Notes under the pieces: model-generated
What the model was told of the DNA's origin: nothing
Database searches by the model: none
The model's input: the letters and a program-made list of their open reading frames with translations, nothing else
NCBI GenBank assembly: GCA_002470695.1
Contig: DKNM01000075.1
Coordinates: 26,142-71,725, forward strand
Direction of reading: 5' to 3'
Length of the DNA: 45,584 nt
Source of the DNA: Candidatus Neomicrothrix sp. UBA7388
Lineage (GTDB): Bacteria > Actinomycetota > Acidimicrobiia > Acidimicrobiales > Poriferisodalaceae
Made by a program: the position numbers and the translations under genes
Shown: in pieces, positions 1 through 8,212 of the stretch
Layout of the letters: the number at the start of each line of letters is the position of its first letter
Position numbering within the stretch: the first letter of the stretch is position 1

Positions 1-693
1 ACGCGAGTTAATGGTGTGGGTAGCACCAAATTCTTTTGCCCAAGCAAGCTTCTGGTCATCCAAATCGATTCCAATAATGGTGTGGGCCCCGGCCAATCGC
101 GATCCTTCAATCGCAGCATCGCCCACTCCACCGCACCCCCAGACTGCGACACTGTCTCCTCTTGTGACGTTGCCTGTATTTAACGCTGCACCTAGACCGG
201 CCATAACTCCGCAGCCAATCAAGCCCGCTACCTCGGGGTCGGCATTTTCATTGACCTTTGTCGCTTGACCAGCAGCGATCAACGTTTTCTCAGCGAAGGC
301 GCCAATCCCAAGGGCCGGTGTTAGAGCTTCCCCCGCGCTCGTCATTTGTTGTGTCGCGTTATGAGTCGCGAAACAGTACTGCGGGCGTCCACGGAGACAG
401 CTTCGGCAGTTGCCACATACGGCGCGCCAATTGAGAACCACAAAGTCGCCTTCTTCGACGTTACAAACACCAGCACCTATTTGACTAACTCGTCCGGCCG
501 CTTCGTGGCCAAGGAGGAACGGGAACTCGTTATTTATCGCTCCTTCGCGATAGTGCAGGTCCGTGTGGCAAACGCCGCATGCTTCGACATCTACGACAAC
601 TTCGCCCGGGCCCGGGTCTGGTATGTAAATAGTCTCCACCGACACGGGCTCACCTTTAGCGCGAGCAACTACACCTCTAACTTCATTAGGCAC
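1..693 (-). CDS. mscR: S-(hydroxymethyl)mycothiol dehydrogenase, 3' part cut by window edge
   Basis: Zinc-dependent, NAD-linked alcohol dehydrogenase of the class III-like type that oxidises the formaldehyde-mycothiol adduct in the cytosol. The 231 visible codons start at a GTG preceded by AAGGGG and run off the left edge still open. Visible residues: catalytic zinc ligand Cys42 in GVCHTD, GHEAAGR at 62-68, four structural-zinc cysteines at about 93, 96, 99 and 107, then [11 protein letters not shown] and the nucleotide-binding GCGGVGD. The [11 protein letters not shown] stretch and the FGATHTIN end are typical of MscR rather than generic alcohol dehydrogenases (family knowledge). A -10-like TAAGAT lies at 722-727. 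It lies downstream of uvrB on the same strand with a 96-nt gap. The mycothiol synthase at 38.4 kb supports mycothiol as cofactor. The C-terminal third is not visible. Confidence 0.85.
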   Translation of the reverse strand, partial: MPNEVRGVVARAKGEPVSVETIYIPDPGPGEVVVDVEACGVCHTDLHYREGAINNEFPFLLGHEAAGRVSQIGAGVCNVEEGDFVVLNWRAVCGNCRSCLRGRPQYCFATHNATQQMTSAGEALTPALGIGAFAEKTLIAAGQATKVNENADPEVAGLIGCGVMAGLGAALNTGNVTRGDSVAVWGCGGVGDAAIEGSRLAGAHTIIGIDLDDQKLAWAKEFGATHTINSR

Positions 694-789
694 GTTTCCC
701 CATTTCCCCTTAACGCAACTTATCTTACGCGCCCCAGGCCGCCGGCTTTGCCGCTGAAAGAAAACGACAACAGCGACAAGACCCGGTGA

Positions 790-2850
790 TTATCTATTTG
801 CATCTCGCAGATCTCGACGCAATTCCTTTATCTCATCACGGAGCCGGGCCGCGTATTCAAATCTTAAATCTTCAGCTGCCTCTTCCATCTCCAGTTCAAG
901 AGAGTGAATTAGGCGATGAAGGTCATCCTCCGGCAGCTCGGCTAAATCCCTGCGAGCTTGATCTTCGGTCGCTGACCGCTTGGAACTTAATTTCTCCGGT
1001 ACTGGAGCTCCCTCTTGTTGCCCCCGCAACACCAAAAGAATGTCAGTAACCGCTTTACGAATTGTTTGTGGGTCGATTCCGTGCTCATGGTTATATGCCT
1101 GTTGGAGACTGCGCCGCCTGTTCGTTTCATTTATGGCGTATCGCATGGAGTCAGTAACATTGTCAGCGTACATAATGACCTGACCATCCACGTTACGAGC
1201 GGCTCTCCCGATGGTCTGTATGAGCGAAGTTTGGCTTCTCAGGAAGCCCTCTTTATCGGCATCCAAAATAGCGACAAGCGAGACCTCAGGTAAGTCCAGT
1301 CCCTCTCGAAGCAAATTGATTCCAACGAGAACGTCGAATTCACCCAATCGAAGATCTCTTAAAATTTCGATTCGTTCGATTGTGTCAACTTCGCTGTGTA
1401 GATAACGGACTCTCACACCGAGTTCTAGTAAGTAATCGGTCAAATCTTCAGACATCTTTTTAGTAAGAGTCGTGACTAGTACCCGGTCCCCCCGTCCCAC
1501 CGTTGCCTCTATCTGCGCTATCAGGTCGTCGATTTGACCGTTAGTCGGTTTTACCAATACCTCGGGGTCCACCAACCCAGTCGGTCGAATGATCTGCTCA
1601 ACGACTTGTTCGCTGACTTCGAGCTCATATTTGCTCGGTGTCGCCGATAGGAAAACGACTTGATTGAGGCGTTCCATGACTTCATCAAACCGAAGTGGCC
1701 GGTTGTCTCTCGCTGATGGCAGACGGAAACCATGTTCTACCAAGGTGTCTTTACGCGATCGATCTCCAGCGTATTGCCCGTGGAGTTGTGGCACAGCGAC
1801 GTGGCTTTCATCGACGACGAGAAGGTAATCCTCAGGAAAGAAGTCCAAAAGACTAAAAGGAGGCTCATCGAAGGTTCTTCCGTCAAGGTGCATCGAATAA
1901 TTCTCTACGCCTGAGCAATAACCAACTTCTTGCAACATCTCGAGGTCGTATTCGGTTCTCATCCTCAGACGCTGCGCTTCCAGCAGCTTATTTTCCGCTT
2001 CAAAAAATGACAATCGTTCGCGTAATTCATCCTGAATGTCGTTGAGAGCTCTATGAATTGTTTCGCCGTCGGTGACGTAGTGACTTGCAGGAAAGACGGT
2101 AACTTCCTCGAGGTCTGCCAATCTCTCTCCTGTAAGCGGGTCGACCTTAGTTATTCGCTCTACGTCATCTCCAAATAGTTCGATCCTCACGACAAACTCT
2201 TCATAGGCAGGATGAATTTCGAGCGTATCTCCCCTAACGCGAAACTTGCCACGCACCAAGTTCATGTCATTGCGTTCGTATTGCATGTCGATGAGCCGAC
2301 CAAGCACTTCTCGTTGATTATGACTTTCACCCACACGCAGATAGAGCATGTGCTTCAAGTAAGCATCTGGGGGACCAAGCCCATAAATAGCCGAAACTGA
2401 AGCAACTACGATTACGTCTCGCCGCGTGAGGAGTGCCGCTGTCGCCGAGTGACGAAGTCGGTCAATTTCATCATTGATGGATGAATCTTTTTCAATAAAT
2501 GTGTCCGACGCCGGCATGTATGCCTCTGGCTGGTAGTAGTCGTAATAAGAAACGAAATATTCGACCCGATTGTCGGGGAAAAATTCCCGAAACTCATTTG
2601 CGAGTTGTGCCGCCAATGACTTGTTGGGAGCAAGAACGAGCGTTGGCCGCTGCACTTTTTCTATGGTCCAAGCGATCGTGGCGCTTTTACCAGAGCCGGT
2701 TATCCCCAGCAGTGTCTGAAATCGCTTGCCTAGCTCAACGCCCTCCGCAAGGCTTGCAATGGCCGCTGGCTGATCCCCTGCCGGTTCAAAGTCTGAAACC
2801 ACCCGAAAAGGGTGCGCAGAAGTCGGTGAAGGGCGGTTAGCTGAACTCAC
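790..2850 (-). CDS. uvrB: Excinuclease ABC subunit B
   Basis: DNA damage-verification helicase of nucleotide excision repair, acting with UvrA and UvrC. Its 686 aa is normal length. The Walker A motif TGSGKS is at residues 51-56, with the Ser-Ala-Thr ending I expect in actinobacteria instead of TGSGKT. The damage-probing beta-hairpin region with [10 protein letters not shown] is near 102-111, a Walker B-like VVDESHV lies near 345, the helicase C-terminal part contains [10 protein letters not shown], and a UVR domain that contacts UvrC closes the protein at about 648-683. The start is a GTG with no clear ribosome site. It is divergent from the DUF4193-like gene across 171 nt. uvrB near coaE, rpsA and polA matches mycobacterial order. 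I see no actinobacterial LexA box (TCGAAC-N4-GTTCGA) upstream. Confidence 0.97.
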   Translation of the reverse strand: MSSANRPSPTSAHPFRVVSDFEPAGDQPAAIASLAEGVELGKRFQTLLGITGSGKSATIAWTIEKVQRPTLVLAPNKSLAAQLANEFREFFPDNRVEYFVSYYDYYQPEAYMPASDTFIEKDSSINDEIDRLRHSATAALLTRRDVIVVASVSAIYGLGPPDAYLKHMLYLRVGESHNQREVLGRLIDMQYERNDMNLVRGKFRVRGDTLEIHPAYEEFVVRIELFGDDVERITKVDPLTGERLADLEEVTVFPASHYVTDGETIHRALNDIQDELRERLSFFEAENKLLEAQRLRMRTEYDLEMLQEVGYCSGVENYSMHLDGRTFDEPPFSLLDFFPEDYLLVVDESHVAVPQLHGQYAGDRSRKDTLVEHGFRLPSARDNRPLRFDEVMERLNQVVFLSATPSKYELEVSEQVVEQIIRPTGLVDPEVLVKPTNGQIDDLIAQIEATVGRGDRVLVTTLTKKMSEDLTDYLLELGVRVRYLHSEVDTIERIEILRDLRLGEFDVLVGINLLREGLDLPEVSLVAILDADKEGFLRSQTSLIQTIGRAARNVDGQVIMYADNVTDSMRYAINETNRRRSLQQAYNHEHGIDPQTIRKAVTDILLVLRGQQEGAPVPEKLSSKRSATEDQARRDLAELPEDDLHRLIHSLELEMEEAAEDLRFEYAARLRDEIKELRRDLRDANR

Positions 2851-2896
2851 AATTACTAGCTTAGGAACTTACTTATCGGCCTTGAGTCCAGTACGG

Positions 2897-2920
2897 GAAG
2901 TTTCAGAAATATGTAACTTC
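2897..2920. promoter_or_regulatory. Inverted repeat in the uvrB / DUF4193 divergent upstream region
   Basis: The 171-nt divergent spacer 2851-3021 contains a perfect 6-bp inverted repeat, GAAGTT, 12 nt, AACTTC. A further AACTT copy sits at 2866-2870. The spacing would suit a dimeric DNA-binding protein or a weak stem with an AT-rich loop. It does not match the LexA box I would expect for uvrB. I cannot identify a convincing -35/-10 pair in either direction. Function is inference. Confidence 0.3.
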
Positions 2921-3021
2921 TTAAGGATTTCTCGTTTCATTCACCCTCATCGGCCGATCTATCTGTATCCTCCGCGCTGAGTAACAAACGCTAATTTAGA
3001 CGTCGACAATTCGAGGCAAAC

Positions 3022-3456
3022 ATGAGCGACGAATCTACAGATGAAGAAATAGAAGAAATGGACCCCGACCTTTTAGATGAGGACATGGGTGAAGAGATCG
3101 AAATCGACCTCGAGTCGGATGATCTCGCGGAGGACGAAGACGACGATAATAAAGAGGTGCCGTCAGGGGCGCGTCCCTCAACTGAGGACGAAGACGACGA
3201 AGACGAGGATGACGAGGTTGAGGCAGATCTGGACACGATCCTGAAGGAGCGACTCTCTTCTTCCGATGAAGACGACGAAGACGACGAAGAGGAAGAAGAG
3301 GGTGTCATCACGACCGCCGAAGGAGATCGCATCCCTGGCAAACAAGAGGACGAAATTCTCTGCGAAGGCTGTTTTTTACTGGTCAAAGAATCCCAATATG
3401 ACCATAGGGACAGTGTTCCCATTTGCCCGCACTGCGGCACTCCTTTAAACGTGTAA
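3022..3456 (+). CDS. DUF4193-like acidic protein with C-terminal zinc ribbon
   Basis: 144 aa with a GAGG ribosome site 6 nt before the ATG. The first ~105 residues are extremely acidic, dominated by Asp/Glu runs encoded by GAC/GAG/GAA repeats. The C-terminus has a four-cysteine ribbon: CEGC near 119-122 and CPHC near 135-138. The LKER helix followed by a CxxCFLL knuckle resembles the actinobacterial DUF4193 family (for example M. tuberculosis Rv2699c, about 100 aa), which has a shorter acidic part. Function is unknown; a zinc-ribbon transcription or RNAP-associated factor is possible. It heads a plus-strand trio with the SDR 10 nt downstream. The acidic repeat also creates a serine-rich mirror frame on the minus strand, which I regard as non-coding. 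Confidence 0.8.
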   Translation: MSDESTDEEIEEMDPDLLDEDMGEEIEIDLESDDLAEDEDDDNKEVPSGARPSTEDEDDEDEDDEVEADLDTILKERLSSSDEDDEDDEEEEEGVITTAEGDRIPGKQEDEILCEGCFLLVKESQYDHRDSVPICPHCGTPLNV

Positions 3457-3466
3457 AGATCTCTTC

Positions 3467-4267
3467 ATGGAGATAAAGGGCAGAGTCTCGGTTATTACTG
3501 GGGCTGCAAGCGGAATTGGAGCTGCGTGCGCTAGGGCTTTTGCTAACGCTGGCGCAAAGGTGGCTGTTGTCGATGTGAATCGCAGAGGTGCAGACGATGT
3601 GGCGGAATCGATCGGTGGATTAGCGATAACGTGCGACCTTGCGGATCCGAGTTCTATCCTCAAAATGACCGAAAGAATTGAAGCTGAACTTGGGCCAATA
3701 GAGATCTTATTCAATAATGCGGGAATCGGTTCGGGCTCTGACCTTTTCAACAGTCCGCTTAGCGAGTGGCAACGCCAATGGGACGTGAACCTAATGTCCC
3801 ACGTGCATGCGTTGCAGGCGGTTCTACCCGGCATGCTTGAGCGAGGCGAAGGGTACGTGCTGCACACCGCTTCGATGGCAGGGGTTCTATCTTCCCATGG
3901 CAATCTTCCTTATGCAGTAAGCAAGCATGCAGTCGTTGGATTAGCCGAGTGGCTAGCATTTACATACGCTCATCGAGGTATAGGCGTTTCGCTTTTGGCT
4001 CCTCTTGCCGTCAGGACCCCAATGCTGGGCGATGCAGCGGAGGGCGAATGGGCTTCACAGGCCGGTGGGCCCGTAAAAGAGCCCGATGAAGTGGCCGGGC
4101 AAGTCCTGGATGCGATTGCAGAGGAGCGGTTTCTCATACTCACCGACCCGATCGCTCAGACATGGATGGAGCGAAAAACATCGGATCCTGACCGATGGCT
4201 CCATGGAATGAGCCGCCTCCAACAGCGTCTAGAGGGTCTTAGCGACAACGGCATTCCCTCTCATTAG
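3467..4267 (+). CDS. Short-chain dehydrogenase/reductase (classical SDR)
   Basis: Cytosolic NAD(P)-dependent oxidoreductase of unknown substrate, 266 aa. Motifs: TGAASGIG at 11-18 (nucleotide binding), NNAG at 83-86, and the full catalytic set Asn108, Ser136, Tyr149 and Lys153 (PYAVSKHA). Asp36 after the second beta strand (VVDVNRR) suggests an NAD(H) preference, although adjacent arginines make that uncertain. The C-terminus after residue 220 is diverged from FabG-type enzymes and lacks the usual final IDGG, resembling SDRs of lipid or xenobiotic metabolism. It follows the zinc-ribbon gene by 10 nt and is probably co-transcribed with it and the EamA gene. Confidence 0.88.
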   Translation: MEIKGRVSVITGAASGIGAACARAFANAGAKVAVVDVNRRGADDVAESIGGLAITCDLADPSSILKMTERIEAELGPIEILFNNAGIGSGSDLFNSPLSEWQRQWDVNLMSHVHALQAVLPGMLERGEGYVLHTASMAGVLSSHGNLPYAVSKHAVVGLAEWLAFTYAHRGIGVSLLAPLAVRTPMLGDAAEGEWASQAGGPVKEPDEVAGQVLDAIAEERFLILTDPIAQTWMERKTSDPDRWLHGMSRLQQRLEGLSDNGIPSH

Positions 4268-4305
4268 CAGAGGTATCGCCCGCTCCTAGAACAGCGAACA
4301 AGCAG

Positions 4306-5211
4306 ATGTTTTCCGACGGGCTTTTATGGATACCGATAACACTCGCCGCAACAGCCGCACAAGTAGTTAGGACCGCTAAGCAGCACGAGTTGCGCAACTA
4401 TCTTTCCGCTCTAGGAGCGGCCTATGTTCGATTCTTGTTTGCTTGGCCATTAGCAGCTGTCCTGCTCGGAGCAAACCTTCTAATCGCCCCGCAGAACCTG
4501 GGCCTTTCGGCCCGATTTGCAATTTGGATTTTCACAGCAGCTTTAGTCCAAATAGCAGGAACTGTATTACTTCTTCAAGCTTTCCGCGCTCGCGACTTTG
4601 CGATAGGCACCGTGTACTCCAAAGCTGAGGTCATTCTCGTTGCAACGGGCTCAGCAATCTTTTTAGAGGAGCCCCTGCGACCCGTAGGCTGGCTAGGAGC
4701 TGCCTTGGTAGCTATTGGAGTATTTCTGCTCGCCGCTAAATCCGGCGTTACGAACACATTAAAGAACTGGGGCGAACCTGCAGCTTGGTTTGGCGTAGCA
4801 GCGGGCCTTTTTTTTGCTCTATCCGCTATCGCCATCAGAGGCGCATCGACTTCCCTTGAATTTGGGTCGACATGGGACAGGACTAGTGTGACTCTGTTTG
4901 CTCTGATATCGACTCAATGCCTGTTAAACGGAGCCGTGCTCTACTTAAACAATAGACATGAGTTGAAGGAGATTTGGACCCATCGGCGCAAGTGTTTCCC
5001 CGTCGGATTTTTGAGCTTCGCCGGCACAACTGGTTGGATCGCCGCGATGACCATTACTAGCGCGACGAAAGTTCGGACCCTCGGACAACTAGAGATAGTT
5101 GCTGCTTTTTTCATTTCGTTATTCCACCTAAAAGAGCAACGATTTCCCCGCGATTATCTAGGGAGTGCATTGGTGTTTGTCGGCATTTTGCTCGTCATCG
5201 CCCTCGGCTAA
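4306..5211 (+). CDS. EamA/DMT-family membrane transporter
   Basis: 301-aa inner-membrane protein with about ten hydrophobic helices in two repeats, the layout of drug/metabolite transporters. The first repeat contains a Lys-Glu pair (YSKAEVILVA, about 105-114) and the second a similar stretch near 255-275, as in EamA domains. The substrate cannot be read; family members move amino acids, nucleobases or other metabolites. The ATG has no clear Shine-Dalgarno sequence. It is last in the plus-strand trio and faces coaE tail to tail with only 18 nt between stops and no hairpin. Confidence 0.85.
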   Translation: MFSDGLLWIPITLAATAAQVVRTAKQHELRNYLSALGAAYVRFLFAWPLAAVLLGANLLIAPQNLGLSARFAIWIFTAALVQIAGTVLLLQAFRARDFAIGTVYSKAEVILVATGSAIFLEEPLRPVGWLGAALVAIGVFLLAAKSGVTNTLKNWGEPAAWFGVAAGLFFALSAIAIRGASTSLEFGSTWDRTSVTLFALISTQCLLNGAVLYLNNRHELKEIWTHRRKCFPVGFLSFAGTTGWIAAMTITSATKVRTLGQLEIVAAFFISLFHLKEQRFPRDYLGSALVFVGILLVIALG

Positions 5212-5229
5212 AAGGATTTCAAAGAAGCA

Positions 5230-5874
5230 CTAGCCCTCTTCAGGTTCGGGGGTTGGCTCGGTGGTCGGCAGCTCCGAAGCCCACGCGAATGCAGCATCAA
5301 CCTGTTTGCGCAACTCTTCAAGAGGAACAGAATTGTCCACAACAAAATCCGCCAACGCGAGACGCTTTTCGGAAGGTACTTGGGCTGCGATCCGCGAACG
5401 GGCATCTTCTTCGCTGAAGCCTCGGTGCTCCACCAAGCGTCGAACAGCAATCTCAGTAGGCGTGTCGACCACAAGGATGCCACTAACTATGTACCTCGGA
5501 GGCCCGCCCGCAAGGATCCCCTCAACAAGCAAAGGAATGTCCAAGACCAGCAAATTCTCAGTATCTGCCTGCTCTCGAATTCGTTTTCTGATCTCTCTAT
5601 TCACCGGTGGATGAACTATTTCATTAAGTCGGCGTAGAGCTTCTTTGTCAGCAAATACTATGTCAGCCACTGCTTGCCTATTAAGCGTTTCATCCTCGCA
5701 AAGAATGTCCGGACCAAAATGTCCGACCATCTTGGCGTGAACTATCTCACCGGGCGCTTGAAGCTCGCGTACGATTTGGTCAGCATCGATCAGCAATGCC
5801 CCACGGTCAACCAAGTGATCTGAAACAGTGCTTTTGCCGCTACCAATGCCACCGGTGAGACCGATGACGATCAC
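5230..5874 (-). CDS. coaE: Dephospho-CoA kinase
   Basis: Last step of coenzyme A synthesis: phosphorylates the 3'-hydroxyl of dephospho-CoA using ATP. It has 214 aa from a GTG start (MIVIGLTGG). The P-loop GGIGSGKS is at 8-15, the DADQIVREL motif near 31-39, and the lid/CoA region HPPVNREIR and LDIPLLVE follow. Beyond the usual ~200-aa core is a short Glu/Pro-rich tail (TTEPTPEPEEG). It starts 6 nt after rpsA, the same pairing as in M. tuberculosis, so the two are almost certainly co-transcribed. Confidence 0.96.
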   Translation of the reverse strand: MIVIGLTGGIGSGKSTVSDHLVDRGALLIDADQIVRELQAPGEIVHAKMVGHFGPDILCEDETLNRQAVADIVFADKEALRRLNEIVHPPVNREIRKRIREQADTENLLVLDIPLLVEGILAGGPPRYIVSGILVVDTPTEIAVRRLVEHRGFSEEDARSRIAAQVPSEKRLALADFVVDNSVPLEELRKQVDAAFAWASELPTTEPTPEPEEG

Positions 5875-5880
5875 CGCTAC

Positions 5881-7275
5881 CTACGCTTCCTCGGTAGAAG
5901 AAACTGCTTCCTCACCATCTGGCTCTTCTGCACTGTCTTCGGTTTGCTCGGACTCTTCATAGTCCGCTACGGCTTGACGATAAGCTTCCTCGCCATGCTC
6001 TTCGTAGTACTCGCGCCAAGCTCGCTCTGCCTCTGATTCTTCGCCCTCCGCAGGAGCCTCATAGTTAAATTCACCTATGAAATTGCCTGATTCGTCGTAG
6101 GCATGTTCCCCGAATGCTTCTTGGTACTCGGCGGCAACTACGCCACCTTCTGCAGCTTGTTTAATAGACAAGCTGATGCGACGCCGTTGCAGATCAAGAT
6201 CGATGATTTTTACCCACAGCTCCTCACCAGGAGTAACAACCTGCTCTGGTAGTTCAACATGGTGGGCTGACATCTCCGAAATGTGCACTAATCCTTCGAT
6301 ACCGTCGCCTACCTGCACGAAGGAGCCAAACGGGACAAGTTTCGTGACACGACCGTAGACCAGCTCGTCCACTTTGTGACCATCGGCAAATGCTTGCCAT
6401 GGGTCTTGCTGAGTCGCCTTCAGCGACAGCGAAATCCGCTCGCGCTCTCGATCAACCTCAAGCACTTCAACATCAACTTCATCTCCGACCGTTACGACTG
6501 AATTCGGATGATCGACATGTTTCCAGGAAAGTTCTGAGACGTGAATGAGGCCATCCATTCCTCCGAGATCGACGAAAGCTCCGAAACTCACAACCGATGA
6601 CACAACGCCACTGCGTTTTTCTCCAGGTTGGAGGTTGTCCAAGAATTCTTCACGCTGCTCTTTTTGAGTTTCCTCGAGCCAGGCTCGGCGCGACAAGACA
6701 ACGTTGTTGCGATTTTTGTCTAACTCGATGATCTTGGCCTCAAGGTCCATTCCGATATAGGGGTCAAGATCGCGGACACGCCTAAGTTCCACAAGGGATG
6801 CTGGAACGAAACCGCGTAGTCCAATATCAATAATGAGGCCGCCTTTGACTACCTCAATAACCGGGCCCGCGACAACACCGTCAGCCTCTTTAATCTCTTC
6901 AATCCGTCCCCAAGCCTGCTCGTATTGAGCTCGCTTTTTGGAAAGGACAAGCCGGCCATCTTGATCCTCTTTCTGAAGAACAAGCGCCTCTATTTCTTCA
7001 CCTATATCAACAATTTCGGAGGGGTCGACAGCATTTCTTATCGAAAGCTCTCTACTAGGGATAACGCCCTCCGACTTAAACCCTATGTCTAGTAAGACTT
7101 CGTCGCGATCGATTCTTACCACGGTTCCAGTAACAAGATCACCATCTTCGAATTCGACAATGGTTCCGTCTATAGCGTCGGCGAAGGAGGTTCCTCCGAG
7201 ATCGTTTTCGACAATGGTTCGGGGGATGTATTCGCCGGCATCAGTAAAGCTGCCGAATTCTGAGGTATCTGACAC
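5881..7275 (-). CDS. rpsA: 30S ribosomal protein S1
   Basis: mRNA-binding ribosomal protein. 464 aa from a GTG start, with four S1 OB-fold repeats at about 45-114, 131-198, 220-287 and 303-373. The last two are the most canonical, with FGAFVDLGGMDGLIHVSELS and PFGSFVQVGDGIEGLVHISE. Four domains is the actinobacterial and Gram-positive form rather than the six-domain E. coli form. A strongly acidic tail of about 85 residues follows the last domain (many Glu, with repeated EEYY/EEHGEE-like text); this is longer than I would expect. Upstream (7276-7384) is a TTGACG -35-like element near 7345, but no clear -10. It sits between the methyltransferase and coaE. Confidence 0.95.
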   Translation of the reverse strand: MSDTSEFGSFTDAGEYIPRTIVENDLGGTSFADAIDGTIVEFEDGDLVTGTVVRIDRDEVLLDIGFKSEGVIPSRELSIRNAVDPSEIVDIGEEIEALVLQKEDQDGRLVLSKKRAQYEQAWGRIEEIKEADGVVAGPVIEVVKGGLIIDIGLRGFVPASLVELRRVRDLDPYIGMDLEAKIIELDKNRNNVVLSRRAWLEETQKEQREEFLDNLQPGEKRSGVVSSVVSFGAFVDLGGMDGLIHVSELSWKHVDHPNSVVTVGDEVDVEVLEVDRERERISLSLKATQQDPWQAFADGHKVDELVYGRVTKLVPFGSFVQVGDGIEGLVHISEMSAHHVELPEQVVTPGEELWVKIIDLDLQRRRISLSIKQAAEGGVVAAEYQEAFGEHAYDESGNFIGEFNYEAPAEGEESEAERAWREYYEEHGEEAYRQAVADYEESEQTEDSAEEPDGEEAVSSTEEA

Positions 7276-7384
7276 GTTCTTTTTTGGCTCAGGTAGACAA
7301 TAGGGGTGCTAGTGGCAGAGCTCCCACGGGGCACGGCCGTCAAGGCTACACGCCCTGCATTCAAGAAACATCTTTGCGACTCGA

Positions 7385-8212
7385 CTAATAGCGGCCGGCG
7401 CTCAATTCCTGTGGACGCCTAGCAAGCATAAGAAGTTCTGCCTCATTCGAATTAATGCCTCGACCTTTCCAATTTTCGCCAGAATGAATACTTCTGACTT
7501 CCACCGGATCTAACCCAGCTAGCTTTGCCATCAGCCAGAGTTCACGAGCCGTAAAACACGTAGTCCATAATTCAACGTCCAACGGCTGTTCGTCGGGGTC
7601 TAAGATTTGAGTAGTTTCGTGTCGAGTGGCGGTACCCGAATCGAATTCGCTTCCATCGTCAGAGGCATTAGCAATTTGGAAATATGCAGAAAATCCCGCC
7701 ACCAGCAGAGATCTTCCCGGTTTTAGGGCTTGTGCCATTCCCTGCAGTATTCGGCAATCATTATCTAGGTTTAGAAGATCTGCTCTCGCCGGTCCTCCTT
7801 GGAGGCCAAAGGCTCCTTCGCATAGCGAGATCACCCCATCAAACTCACTATCGAAGTTTAAAGCTCGAGCATCTCCCCGTTTGAAGGAGACTAATTCTTC
7901 AAGGCCTTGCTCTTGAGCTTGAGCAGCAGCGAGCTTCACAAATTCCTCAGAGATGTCGACCCCGATACATCGGATTCCTCTTCGCCCCAACTCCAAAGCG
8001 TGGCGGCCTGGGCCGCAACCGACATCTAAAACTCGATCGCCCGGACGCAGATCAAGATCACCGATAACTTGCTCTACTTCCTCCGCTGAATTCCGAGCGA
8101 ACGAATAGCGAAGGTAAGCCTCACGCAGGTGCTCAGCGAGACTCTCAAACCAATGGCTATTTGGCCCTGAATATTCCTGCATGAAGGTCTCCGCTGATTC
8201 AGGCTTTAGCAT
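7385..8212 (-). CDS. Class I SAM-dependent methyltransferase
   Basis: 275 aa with Rossmann motif I VLDVGCGPGR at 61-70 and acidic motif II (GVDIS near 88-92) that binds the SAM ribose, followed by GDARALNF and an EGAFGLQGG stretch typical of the Methyltransf_25 group. Substrate is unknown. It overlaps the end of polA by 14 nt and lies between polA and rpsA, so it is translated from the polA operon. M. tuberculosis has polA next to rpsA without it, so it may be lineage-specific. I found no membrane segment or signal. Confidence 0.85.
   Translation of the reverse strand: MLKPESAETFMQEYSGPNSHWFESLAEHLREAYLRYSFARNSAEEVEQVIGDLDLRPGDRVLDVGCGPGRHALELGRRGIRCIGVDISEEFVKLAAAQAQEQGLEELVSFKRGDARALNFDSEFDGVISLCEGAFGLQGGPARADLLNLDNDCRILQGMAQALKPGRSLLVAGFSAYFQIANASDDGSEFDSGTATRHETTQILDPDEQPLDVELWTTCFTARELWLMAKLAGLDPVEVRSIHSGENWKGRGINSNEAELLMLARRPQELSAGRY

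Noticed and set aside
2991..3440. Serine-rich 149-codon open frame on the minus strand
   Set aside because: It is the mirror of the Asp/Glu repeat in the plus-strand zinc-ribbon gene; its only structure is poly-Ser from GAC/GAG repeats.
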